From CAVQJU01 sp963755195 (GTDB lineage Bacteria; Acidobacteriota; Vicinamibacteria; Vicinamibacterales; CAVVIG01): 64,000 nucleotides of DNA. A program made the translations under genes and the position numbers. Shown here one piece after another: positions 33,388 through 43,011 of this stretch. The notes under the pieces are model-generated. The model worked only from the letters and a program-made list of their open reading frames with translations. It did no database searches and had not been told where the DNA came from. The stretch covers positions 248,001-312,000 of the forward strand of contig CAVWIZ010000002.1 of assembly GCA_963755195.1 (NCBI GenBank), in the 5' to 3' direction. Positions within the stretch are counted from its first letter, which is position 1. Each line of letters opens with the position of its first letter.

Positions 33388-35436
33388 TTGTTGGTCGAGT
33401 TGAGCATGCCGGGGTTGGCGGCTGCCGGTGTGCCGGCGGCGCTCGTGCTCCGTCTGGCGACCATCGTCGCGGCGCTCGTGCTGGCGCGACGCACGCAGGC
33501 GTGCCGATGGGTGGCGCTCGGCGGATCGATGGTGGCGTCAGCGATGACGCTGGCGGTGGCCGTCACGGTGCTCGCCTCGGGCCGGCCAGTCGACGGCGTG
33601 CTTCTTCGCCACGCGGCATCGGGCATCGTCTTCGGGTACTCGGTGACGCCGCTGTCGGCGTGGTTTCTGATGGTGCTCGGCCTGGTCGCGATGCCCGTCG
33701 CGCTCTACAGCACGGCGTATTTCGCTCACGCCGTGGCGCCGTCCCGCATGGCCGTCGTCGGCGCCGGGTTCAACGTGCTGCTGGGCGCCGTGGAGATCGT
33801 GTTCGTGGCCGACGGCGTGATCGCCTTCCTGTTTGCGTGGGAGCTGATGACGCTGGCGACGGCGGCGCTCGTCGCGACCGAACACGAAATCCGCGCGAGC
33901 CGGCGCGCGGCGTACCTCTATCTGGTGATGTCGCACGTCGGCACCGGCTGCCTGGTCGCCGGCTTTCTGATCTTGACGGCGACATCCGGCTCGTCGTCGT
34001 TCTCGGCGCTGCTGGCGGGACATCTCGTGCCCGGGACCGCTGCGCGACGGGCTGTTCGTGCTGTTCTTCCTCGGCTTCGGCGTGAAGGCGGGCGTCATCC
34101 CGCTGCACGTGTGGCTGCCCGAGGCGCATCCCGCGGCGCCGAGCAGCATCTCCGCGCTGATGTCGGCCGTGCTGATCACGGCGGGCATCTACGGCCTCTT
34201 CAGGGTCTGCGCCTTCGGCCTCGGCGTCCCCACCACGCGCTGGGGCCTCGCGTTCATGGCCGTCGGCACGCTGTCCGCCATCCTCGGCGTGCTGTACGCG
34301 CTGACGCAGCGCGACGTGAAGCGGCTCCTCGCGTACAGCACCATCGAGAACGCGGGCATCATCGTGCTCGGCCTGGGCGCCGGGATGGTGGCGCTGGCCT
34401 ACGGCCGCAGCGAGCTCGCGACGATGGCCGTCGCCGCCAGCCTCGCGCACGTCCTGAATCACGCGGTGTTCAAGGGACTGCTGTTCCTTGGCGCGGGGAG
34501 CGTCGTGATGGCACCGGCACGCGGCAGATCGAGCAGTTCGGCGGGCTGCTGCGGCGGATGCCGTGGACGGGGCTGTTCTTCCTCGTCGGCGCGATGGCGA
34601 TTTCCGGCCTGCCGCTCCTGAACGGGTTCACGAGCGAGTGGCTGACGTTTCAGGCGCTGCTGCTCGGGTTCGCCTCGACGCCCGGCCTGGTGCGACTGAA
34701 CTTCCCGCTCGGCGGCGCGATGCTGGCGCTGACGACCGCGCTGGCCGCGGCGTGCTTCGTCCGGGCGTTCGGCATCAGCTTCCTGGCGTTGCCGCGGAGC
34801 CGGGCGGCGGCCGACGCGCACGAGGCGCCGACGGTGATGCTCGTGCCGCAGGCGTTTCTGGCGGCGCTGTGCGTCGGCCTTGGGTCTCTTCCCCGGCGTC
34901 GTGCTCCGCGCGCTCGGCGGCGTGATGGCGTCGTTGCCCGGCCTGCAGGCACCGAGTGACGTCGCGCGCAACGGGTTATCGATGGCGTCCGGGCTCGCCG
35001 TTCGATCACGTTGTCCCCGCGCTCCTCGGCGCTCGTGCTGCTGGCGCGTTCGCCATGGCGGCGGCATGACCACGCGGGCCGGGCGGCGGCGCGGCGCGTG
35101 CCGACGTGGGGCTGCGGCGGCGAGCTGACCGCCCGCACCGAGTACACGGCGACGGCATTTTCGAAGCCGCTGATGATGATCTTCCGCGCCGTGTATCGGC
35201 CGACGCGCGAGGTGGAGGCGCTGGCGGACGTGTCGCCGTATTTTCCGAGCGAGGTGCGCTACCGCGCGGCGATCGAGCCGACGTTCGAGCGGTACGTCTA
35301 CGGTCCGCTGCTGCGGCGGTGCTGCGGCGCCGCCGACGGCATGAAGGTGCTGCAGGCCGGCAGCCTCCACGCCTATCTCGCCTACGTGCTCGTGCTCGGC
35401 GTCCTGCTGCTCCTCTGGCTCGGAGGTACGACGTGA
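33388..35436 (+). CDS. hyfB: HyfB-like proton-translocating membrane subunit, copy 2 (frameshifted)
   Basis: A second, adjacent HyfB closely similar to copy 1: compare FLGFGVKAGVIPLHVWLPEAHP, KRLLAYSTIENAGII and HVLNHAVFKGLLFLGAG. It has the same C-terminal domain (PTWGCGGELTARTEYTATAFSKP). It begins at TTG 33388 right after the copy 1 stop. Frame changes are seen near 34035 (+1), 34508 (-1), 34885 (+1) and 35000 (-1), with possibly more up to 35090. The stop TGA overlaps the hyfC ATG. Most Hyf/Hyc-type operons have one HyfB; here the two may occupy different positions in the membrane arm or be alternatives. Confidence 0.83.
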
Positions 35437-36378
35437 TGCATCCGGCGCTCCTCGCGGTCGGCGTGGCTGCTGCAAGCGCGGGCATGCTCGCGCTGGCGCC
35501 GCTGCTGAAAGTCGCGATCAAGAAGATGAAGGCGAGGCTCCAGAATCGCCAGGGGCCGCCCTGGTGGCAGGGCTACTACGACCTCGCGAAGCTGCTCCGC
35601 AAGGAACCGGTCCGATCGGAGACCGCGTCCTGGATCTACGTGGCCGGTCCCCGCGTCTACTTCGCGGCGGCGGTCGCCGCGACGACGCTGGTGCCGGTTG
35701 TGTCGCGGCGGCGCCGCTCGAGGCGGCCGGCGGCATTCTGCTGCTCGTCGGCACGCTCGCGCTCGGCCGCTTCGCGCTGGCCACGGCCGCGCTCGACACC
35801 GGCAGCCCGTTCGGCGGCATGGGCGCGAGCCGCGACATGACGATCGCCGCGCTCGCCGAGCCGGCGCTGATGCTCGGGCTGTTCACGTCCGCGCTCGCCG
35901 CCGGCTCGTTGAATCTCGGCGTGCTCGTCCGGGGCCTGCTGCAGCACGGCGCCGTCGTTCCATCCGAGCGATCTGCTCGCGTTTGCCGGGCTCTTCATCA
36001 TCGTCATCGCCGAGACCGGCCGCATTCCCGTGGACAATCCGGCGACGCACCTCGAGCTGACGATGATTCACGAGGCGATGGTGCTCGAGTACGCGGGGCC
36101 AGACCTCGCGCTGGTCGAGTGGGCGTCGGCGGTCAAGGAGCTGCTGTACCTGACGCTGCTCGTCGATCTGTTCATGCCGGCCGGCATCGCGACGAGCGCG
36201 GCGCCGGGCGCGCTCCTCGTCGGCTTCGTGGCGTGGGTCGGCAAGGTCGTTCGTGCTGGCGGTCGCCGTGACGCTCGTCGAGAGCACGAACGCCAAGCTC
36301 CGGCTGTTCCGCGTCCCCGAGCTCGTGTCGGTGTCGCTCGGCCTCGCGTTTCTGGCGCTGGCGATCCGATTCCTGTGA
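35436..36378 (+). CDS. hyfC: HyfC/HycD-like membrane anchor (NuoH homologue, frameshifted)
   Basis: The NuoH-type subunit that links the peripheral arm to the membrane arm. The N-terminal KMKARLQNRQGPPWWQGYYD and the central AETGRIPVDNPATHLELTMI with HEAMVLEYAGPDLALVEW are the family hallmarks, including the conserved acidic residues. The joined length is about 313 residues, like HycD. Frame changes lie near 35697 (-1), 35955 (+1) and 36245 (+1). The last segment LVESTNAKLRLFRVPELVS is the usual C-terminus. Confidence 0.85.
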
Positions 36379-36390
36379 GGGGCTGGACCG

Positions 36391-37041
36391 ATGACCGCGC
36401 GACATCCTGATTCTCTGTGCCGCCGGCATGCTGGTGACGCGCGTACCTCATGGTCGGCCAGAAGGCGCTGTTCACGGCGATCCGCCTGTTCGGCGTGCAG
36501 TCGCTGCTCCTCGGCGTCGTGGCGGCCACCATCGCCGTCTCGGAGGCGCGGCACGAGCTGTTCGTGACGGCCGCGCTGACGGTCGCTGCTGAAGGCGATC
36601 GTGATCCCGTGGTTTCTGATGCGGGTGATCGACCGGATCGGGATCCACCGGGAGATCGAGCCGTTCCTGAACGTCCCCGCCTCGCTGCTGGTCTGTCTGG
36701 GCCTGACGGTGGTCGGGTACCGCGTCAGCACCGGCTTTCCGGAAGGCGCGCGCGGCGTGAGCCATCACCTGATCGGCGTCGCGCTGTCGATGCTGCTGAT
36801 TGGGCTGTTCCTGATGGTGACGCGCAAGAAGGCGATCACGCAGATCCTCGCGCTGCTGACGGTCGAGAACGCGGTGTTTCTCGTCGCGGTCGGCGTCACC
36901 TCCGGCATGCCGCTCGTCGTGGAGCTGGGGATTTCGTTCGACGTGATTCTGGCCGTGCTGATCCTCGGCGTCCTCGTCCATCGCATCGTCGACCGGTTCG
37001 AGTCGATGGACGTCAGCCGTCTCTCGAAGCTGAAAGGGTAG
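36391..37041 (+). CDS. hyfE: HyfE/HycP-like membrane subunit (frameshifted)
   Basis: A small NuoK-like membrane subunit of hydrogenase-4-type complexes. The joined protein is about 216 residues. The segment KAIVIPWFLMRVIDRIGIHR is characteristic, followed by LIGLFLMVTRKKAITQILAL and LLTVENAVFLVAVGVTSGMP, where the Glu in VENA corresponds to the conserved NuoK-type Glu. It ends LVHRIVDRFESMDVSRLSKL. Frame changes occur soon after ATG 36391, near 36445 and near 36587. Confidence 0.82.
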
Positions 37042-37042
37042 C

Positions 37043-38531
37043 GTGAACCTTCTCGTCTGGACACTCGTCGTGCCGCTCGTCACCGCCGCCATCGGCGGCC
37101 TTGGCGGCCCGCGCAGGTTCAAGGAGGCCGTGATGGTCGGCGGCCTGGTGCTGACGTTTGGCCTGTGCCTGGCGACGGCCGGCCAGTTTCTCTGCGGGCA
37201 GTGTCCCGGCGGCGTTCGGCGATGCGCTGCGCGTCGACGGGCTGTCGGCGCTGGTGCTCGTGCTCTGCGGGTTCGTCGGCCTGCTCTCCGGCGCCTACGG
37301 CGTCGGGTATCTGCGGCGCAACGAGGCGCGCGGGCTGGTCACGCCGCGGATGCGCCGCGAGTTCTACGGTCTGATCCCGGCGTACGTGTTCGCGATGCTG
37401 CTCGTCTCGGTGTCGAACAATCTCGGCATCCTCTGGATCGCCGTCGAGCTGACGACGCTGGCGTCCGTGTTCCTGGTCACGTTCCACGACCGGGACACGT
37501 CGCTCGAGGCGGCGTGGAAGTTCCTGATGCTGGGCAGCCTGGGCCTCGGGTTCGCGCTGCTGGGCACGGTGCTGCTGTTCGCCGCCGGGCAGGGGCATCT
37601 CGGCGAGGGGATGTCCGCGCTCCACTGGACGCGCTTCATGCAGGTCGCGCCGCAGCTGCATCCCTTCACGCTGCGGCTCGGCGTGGTGTTTGCGCTGATC
37701 GGGTACGGCACGAAGGCGGGACTGGCGCCGATGCACACGTGGAAGCCGGACGCGTATCGCGAAGCGCCGTCGCCCGCCGTCGTGCTGATGGCGGTCGGCA
37801 TGCTGAACGGCGCGCTGTACTGCATCCTGCGGATCCACCTGATTTCGAAGGCGGCGCTCGGCCCCGAGTTCTCCGGCGGACTGCTGCTGACGCTCGGCCT
37901 GCTCTCGGTGCTCATCGCGATGCCGTTCATCCTGATCCAGTGGAACCTCAAGCGGCTGCTGGCGTATTCGAGCATCGAGCACGTCGGCATCATGGCGGTC
38001 GGCGTCGGGCTCGGCGCCGAGGCGGGCGTCTTCGGGGCGCTGCTGCACATGACCTATCACTCGCTGGCCAAGCCGGTGTCGCTCTTCTCCGCCGGCACGC
38101 TGGCGCAGCTCCACAGCTCGTCCGACTTCGACCGGATCGGCAGCGGGACGTTCACGCGCGCCCCGATCGCGAGCGCGCTGTTCGTGCTCGCGGCCGTGAT
38201 CATCACCGGCTCGCCGCCCTTCGGCCTGTTCTTCAGCGAGATGACGATTCTCAGGGCCGGCTTCCTCGGCCCGCACGTGACGGCGACGGCGGTCTTCCTG
38301 GCCGCGCTGATCGTGCTGTTTTGCGGCTTCGCGTATCAGGTGGGACGCCTCGTGCTCGGTCCGCCGCGCGATCCCGCCGACCGGCGCGTGCCGCTGCCGG
38401 AGCGCTTCGATCTCGGCATGGGCACGACGATCGTCGCGGCGGCTCTCGCGGTCGTGTCCGCCTTCTACCTGCCCGCTCCGCTGCTGGCGCTCATCCGCGC
38501 CGCGACGCAGGTCGTGTGGGGGACGCCATGA
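37043..38531 (+). CDS. hyfF: HyfF/HycQ-like antiporter subunit (frameshifted)
   Basis: A third antiporter-like subunit, shorter than HyfB (about 495 residues). Core sequences are IGYGTKAGLAPMHTWKPDAY with the channel Lys and His, ILWIAVELTTLASVFLV with the Glu, and NLKRLLAYSSIEHVGIMAVG and SGTFTRAPIASALFVLAAVI. K-P-D-A-Y-R-E-A-P in place of LPEAHP is typical of the HyfF/Ehr type. One frame change lies near 37200. It starts at GTG 37043 and its TGA overlaps the hyfG ATG. Confidence 0.86.
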
Positions 38532-40128
38532 CGCCGGTCATCGCGACCGTTGCTGCGGCGCTCGGCGTGGCCGAGTCGCTCGTCCGCGAGCGGCGTGCCG
38601 GCGAGCTGGTGCTCGAGACCGACGCCGCGGCGCTGCCGGCGCTCGCCGATGCCACGGTAGCGTGGCTTGGAGCGGACGGCTGATGTCGCTCTTCGCGAGC
38701 GACGAGCGGGCGGCGACCGGCCGCTTCTGTCCTGCACCACGTCTGGTCGCTGCCGCGCTTGCGGACGTTCCTTCTGCATCTGTCGGCGCCGGTCGATCCG
38801 GCCAGGCCTTCCTATCCGTCGATCGCGGCGAAGCATCCGGCGGCGAACTGGTTCGAACGCGAGGTCATGGACTTCTTCGGCCTCGCGCCCGAGGGCCATC
38901 CGAACCCGGCGCGCGTCGCGCTCCATGACGACTGGCCGGACGGCGCGTGGGCGCTCCGCAAGGACTTCCCGCTCGACGGCGCCGTGCCCCGCGCGCCGGG
39001 TGACTTCCACCCGTTCCGGCCGGTGACCGGCGAGGGCGTGTTCCAGGTGCCGGTCGGACCCGTGCACGCCGGCATCATCGAGCCTGGACACTTCCGGTTT
39101 GGCGTGGCCGGCGAGCCCGTGCTGTACCTCCAGCTTCGGCTGTTCTACGTCCACAAGGGGATCGAGAAGCGCTTCGAGCGGCTGCCGTGGCGTCACGGGC
39201 TGTTCCTCGCCGAGTCGATTTCCGGCGACACGGCCGTCGGTCACGCGCTGGCCTACGCGCACGCGATCGAGCGTCTCGCCGACGTGACGGTGCCGCCCCG
39301 CGCCCGCGCGCTGCGGGTGGTGCTGCTGGAGCTCGAGCGCATCTACAACCACACGTCCGACATCGGCGCGCTGGCGACCGACGTCGCGTTCACCGTTCCG
39401 GCGAGCCGCGCGCAGGCGCTGCGCGAAGGCCTCGTGCGGCTGCAGGACGAGCTGTTCGGCACGCGGCTGCTGCGCGGCACGATCGCGCTCGGCGGCGTCA
39501 AGCGCGATCTGCCGCCGCCGGAGCGCGAGCGGCTTCGCGCGCACCTTCGCGCCTTCGAGAAGGAGTTCGACGATCTGATCACGCTGCTCATCGATGCCGG
39601 CACGTTCACGGACCGCGTCGATGGGACGGGCATCCTCACCAATCAGGCCGCCCGCGATCTCGGGATCGTCGGCATGGCCGCGCGCGCGTCCGGGAGTGGA
39701 CGGCGACTTCCGGCGAGACCATCCGCACGACGCGTATGAGGACCTGCGGTTCGAGGTCCCCGTCGAAGACGGCGGCGACGTCAGAGCGCGGCTCATGATT
39801 CGCGCGCGGGAGGTCGAGCAGTCGTTGTTCATCCTGCACCAGGTGCTCGACGGGCTGCCCGACGACCGCCGGCACGCCGATCGCGACGCCGGTCCCGGAG
39901 CCGCTGCCCGCCCGGTCGTCGGCGCTCGGATGGGTCGAAGCGTGGCGCGGGCCGTGCACGCACTGGGTCGCGACCGACGAGCGCGGCGAGATCGCGCGCG
40001 TCAAGGTGACCGACCCGAGTTTCCTGAACTGGCCGGGGCTCGTGCACGCGGTGCCGGGCAACATCATCCCGGACTTCCCGGTCATCAACAAGAGCTTCAA
40101 TCTCTCGTATTCCGGAAACGATCGCTAA
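38528..40128 (+). CDS. hyfG: HyfG/HycE-like large subunit without Ni-Fe ligands (frameshifted)
   Basis: A fusion of a NuoC-like domain (residues ~1-150, with NWFEREVMDFFGLAPEGHPN) and a NuoD/hydrogenase-large-subunit domain. The latter has VPVGPVHAGIIEPGHFRF and RLFYVHKGIEKRFERLPW. In [NiFe] hydrogenases the first ligand motif is RxCGxC; here that position (39215-39232) reads SISGDT in ESISGDTAVGHALAYAHAIE. The C-terminal DPCxxC is replaced by DFPVINKSFNLSYSGND (near 40072-40122). All four cysteines are missing, so it cannot hold the Ni-Fe centre. This places the complex with the Ehr group between complex I and group 4 hydrogenases. Frame changes lie near 38675, 38735, 39692 and 39870. Confidence 0.87.
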
Positions 40129-40142
40129 GAGGACCACACGAG

Positions 40143-40600
40143 ATGTTCAGCATCATCACGAAGAGCCTGAAGACCGGGGTTCTGACCGAGGCGGACCCGT
40201 TCGGGACGCAGGCGTCGTTTGGATTCCCGGTGATCGATTTCAGCCGCTGCACGGCGTGTGACGACTGCGCGCGGATCGTGCCCGACCGGCGCGATCAAGA
40301 CGGCGGCGCCCGCGCCGGGCCGGAAGACGCTCTCGCTGTCGTACGCCGCGTGCATCCAGTGCCGCGAGTGTGTCACGGCGTGCCCCGAGCAGGCGGTCAG
40401 CGTTTCACATGACGTCGAGGTCGCCGCGTACACCCGCGAGCAGCTCGCACGGACCGCGTCGTTCGACGTCGATCCGGCGACGGGCGATGCGACGTTCCGC
40501 CAGGTTCACGCTGAGGCTGGACCCAGCCTGTCCGAATCCGCGGCGCGCCTGCGGAAGCGCATCCGCGGCCGGCTGGGACGCTCGCTCCACGTGCGCAGGT
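40143..40600 (+). CDS. hyfH: HyfH-like 2x[4Fe-4S] ferredoxin subunit (frameshifted)
   Basis: The iron-sulfur subunit that passes electrons towards the NuoB-like subunit. The first cluster motif is CTACDDCAR, continuing as SCPTGAIKT after a frame change near 40285. The second is CIQCRECVTACPEQAV. The start MFSIITKSLKTGVLTEADPF is typical of Hyf/Hyc proteins. The frame then runs through GRLGRSLHVR, which looks like the N-terminal lead of a NuoB-like protein. One missing base near 40597 would fuse it in frame to the hyfI region. It is therefore unclear whether hyfH ends here or is joined to hyfI. Confidence 0.8.
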
Positions 40601-40997
40601 GGACGCCGGGAGCTGCAACGGCTGCGAACTGGAGATCGCCGCCACGACGAATCCGCTGTACGACCTCGAACGCTTCGGGATTCATCTGGTCGCGAGTCCG
40701 CGGCACGCCGACGTCCTGCTCGTGACCGGGCCGGTGACGCGCAACATGGAGATTGCGCTCCGCCGGACCTATGAAGCGGCGCCGGAACCGCGCGTCGTCG
40801 TCGCGGTCGGCGCGTGCGGGTGCAGCGGCGGGATCTTCGGCGAGGGAACCTACGCCGCGATCGGCGGCGTCGATCGCGTCGTGCCGGTGGACGTGTACAT
40901 CCCCGGCTGTCCGCCGCGACCTCAGGCGATTCTCAACGGGTTGCTGGTGGCGATGGGCCTCCGGGAAGCGCGCATCGGACGCGATCCAGGGAGGTAA
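40599..40997 (+). CDS. hyfI: HyfI-like NuoB-type [4Fe-4S] subunit
   Basis: The small subunit holding the cluster nearest to the active cavity (N2 in complex I). The ligands are visible in DAGSCNGCELEI, VGACGCSGG and YIPGCPPRP. The stretch NPLYDLERFGIHLVASPRHA is characteristic of Hyf/Ehr small subunits. From GTG 40599 only 132 residues are encoded, and the usual lead RSLHVRQV is found upstream in the hyfH frame, so the true start is earlier or the protein is fused to HyfH. GGGAGG at its end serves arsR. Confidence 0.85.
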   Translation: MDAGSCNGCELEIAATTNPLYDLERFGIHLVASPRHADVLLVTGPVTRNMEIALRRTYEAAPEPRVVVAVGACGCSGGIFGEGTYAAIGGVDRVVPVDVYIPGCPPRPQAILNGLLVAMGLREARIGRDPGR

Positions 40998-41001
40998 GAC
41001 G

Positions 41002-41343
41002 ATGGCGACCAGCCAACTACTGACATTCAAGGCGCAGTTCTTTCGCGCGCTGGCGCATCCGGTCAGGATCAGAATCCTCGAGATCCTCGTGCGCGGCGGC
41101 CGCACCGTTCAGGAACTGCAGCAGGCGCTGGACGTCGAGCAGCCCCTGGTGTCCCAACAATTGGCGGTCTTGCGGAACCAGAACATCGTCACGACTCAGA
41201 AGAAGGGATTGTCGGTGCGATATGCGCTGCGAGACCCAACGGTCGGCGATCTGCTCGCCGTGGCGCGGCAGATCTTCAACAATCATCTGGTGAGCACCAG
41301 AGGAATGCTCCGAGAACTGAAGCGGGAAGGGCGCAGCCGGTGA
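41002..41343 (+). CDS. ArsR-family regulator, Rv0081-like
   Basis: A 113-residue winged-helix regulator. The recognition region is FFRALAHPVRIRILEILVRG, VQELQQALDVEQPLVSQQLA and NIVTTQKKGLSVRYAL. No metal-binding Cys pair of the ArsR type (ELCVCDL) is present, so it probably does not sense arsenic. From memory, M. tuberculosis Rv0081, a hypoxia regulator, lies beside a Hyc-like locus of the same gene set and has a very similar N-terminus. It has a strong ribosome binding site inside the hyfI stop region. It likely controls the hyf-like operon. Confidence 0.87.
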   Translation: MATSQLLTFKAQFFRALAHPVRIRILEILVRGGRTVQELQQALDVEQPLVSQQLAVLRNQNIVTTQKKGLSVRYALRDPTVGDLLAVARQIFNNHLVSTRGMLRELKREGRSR

Positions 41344-41386
41344 CCGAGGGCGGGTGAGGCGGGCTCGCTCTCGGTCTCGGCTGGCC

Positions 41387-43009
41387 TCAGAAACCCGGAA
41401 TGCCGCTGGTGCCCGCCGCACGTCCTGTCGCGGGAGCAGGCGCCGCGGCTGGTGCAGACTCGGCTGGCGCGCTCAACGCGCCAATGATCCCGGCAGGCCC
41501 GGCTTCCTGCAGCGCCTCGAAATCGACCAGCGCCAGATCGTAAGCGAGGACCGCGGACAGTTCGTTGACCTTGGCTTGCGCCAGATCGCGCTGCGCCTGA
41601 ATGACGAGGAAGCTCGTCGAGAGCCCCACCTCGAACCGTTTGCGTTCGGCGTCGAGGCGCTGCTCGGCCAGGTTGCTCGCGGCGCGCGTCGTCTCGATGC
41701 GCTTGGCATTCATCTCGATCTTCCAGCCGGCATCGCGCACCTGCTGAATCGCGTGCGCCTGGTCGCTCTTGAGGCGCTCGCCGGCCTGGGTGTGTTGAAG
41801 CCTGGCGCGCGCGTGGTTGGCCTCTTCGCTGCTCTGGCCGATCGGGTACGACACGCTGACGCCGACCGTCCAGGTGGGGTAGTTGTGGCCGAACAGCTGG
41901 CCGAGCACTGAGCCGAAATCGGTGATCGGACCCGGGCCGACGATTGTGCCCGGGAAGCCGCCGGTGCGTAGCACCTGCGTGCCCCCCAGCCCGCTGGCGG
42001 CATAGCTCGCGTTGAGCCGGACGTCCGGCAGCGTCTGGTTGCCGGTGAACTTGACGTTGGCCTGGGCGTTATCGATGTCTTTTTTCGCCCTGGCGAGATC
42101 CGCGCGCGCGCCGAGCGCCCTGGTCACGGCCGCGTCCAGGTCGATCGTCACCCTCGCCACGGGCGGCGAATCGACTGGCTCGATCCGAACGTTCCAGGTG
42201 TTCCGGTCGGTGGGATCGAAGATGAGCAGACGCAGCCGATCCTCGACCTGGCGAACCGTCGTCTGCGCGATGATCAACTGCTCTTCGTTGGCGGCCACTT
42301 CCGCCTGCGCCGACACGAGGTCGATGGGCGCCGACGACCCGACGTCCACCTTGGCTTTGTTGATGCGTGCCAGCTCCTGCGCCAGGGTCAGGGCCGAGGC
42401 GCGCGCATCGACGTTCGCAATCGCCGCGACCAGGCCCCAGTACAGACTCTTCACGTTGGCCGTCGTGTGGACGATGCTCTCGCGCAGCCGCGTGTCGGCG
42501 ATGTCCCGGTTGATTCGGCTCGAGAGCTGCTGGTGCCGCGCCGAGTCGACCGACAGGTCGCGAACGAGCGGCTGCGACACCGCGAGGGTCAGCCCCGACT
42601 GCACCAGCGGGTCGTAGCTCGTCAGAAAACTGTTGCTGTTGGTGTGCACGGCGTTCCACGCCGCGCTGTACGACGTGCCATACCAGGGCAGGCGCTGAGT
42701 CAGGCCCGCCGTCGCGGTGCCGGCGTCGGTCCTCGTCGGCGTTGGAATCAGAAAGCTCGACGGGGGCTGCAGCTGGTTGTTGCGGTTGAGTCCCGAGGTG
42801 AACGTCGGTAGGAACGCCGCGTTCGCCGACGCGACGCTGGTGTCGCTGATCTGTGGGTCGAGTCGATCGGCAGCGAGATCCACGTTGTGATCGAGCGCCA
42901 GCCTGACCGCGTCGTCCACCGTCAGGCGGAGACTGGACGGCGCTTGAGCCATCACGGTCGCCGCGGCGAGGGTGAGCGAGAAGAGTGTCGAGACGATCAT
43001 CGTTCGCAT
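41387..43009 (-). CDS. TolC-family outer-membrane efflux protein
   Basis: 540 residues from ATG 43009 with signal peptide MRTMIVSTLFSLTLAAATVMAQA. LRLTVDDAVRLALDHNVDLA is the standard TolC-like opening. Two alternating coiled-coil halves follow, with beta-strand segments around SFLTSYDPLVQSGLTLAVSQ and NYPTWTVGVSVSYPIG. The C-terminal tail is Ala/Pro-rich. It is the last gene of the tetR-adaptor-RND-tolC operon, 2 bases after the RND gene. The open frame upstream of ATG 43009 lies in the RND gene in another frame. Confidence 0.92.
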   Translation of the reverse strand: MRTMIVSTLFSLTLAAATVMAQAPSSLRLTVDDAVRLALDHNVDLAADRLDPQISDTSVASANAAFLPTFTSGLNRNNQLQPPSSFLIPTPTRTDAGTATAGLTQRLPWYGTSYSAAWNAVHTNSNSFLTSYDPLVQSGLTLAVSQPLVRDLSVDSARHQQLSSRINRDIADTRLRESIVHTTANVKSLYWGLVAAIANVDARASALTLAQELARINKAKVDVGSSAPIDLVSAQAEVAANEEQLIIAQTTVRQVEDRLRLLIFDPTDRNTWNVRIEPVDSPPVARVTIDLDAAVTRALGARADLARAKKDIDNAQANVKFTGNQTLPDVRLNASYAASGLGGTQVLRTGGFPGTIVGPGPITDFGSVLGQLFGHNYPTWTVGVSVSYPIGQSSEEANHARARLQHTQAGERLKSDQAHAIQQVRDAGWKIEMNAKRIETTRAASNLAEQRLDAERKRFEVGLSTSFLVIQAQRDLAQAKVNELSAVLAYDLALVDFEALQEAGPAGIIGALSAPAESAPAAAPAPATGRAAGTSGIPGF

Positions 43010-43011
43010 GG

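Noticed and set aside
38528..40128. Active [NiFe] hydrogenase large subunit
   Set aside because: Neither CxxC ligand pair is present, and no maturation protease or hyp genes are nearby.
31344..40997. Respiratory complex I (nuo) operon
   Set aside because: The peripheral NADH module (NuoE, F, G) and NuoA/J are missing, the NuoC-NuoD fusion and HyfB C-terminal domain are of Hyf/Hyc type, and HyfE replaces NuoK.
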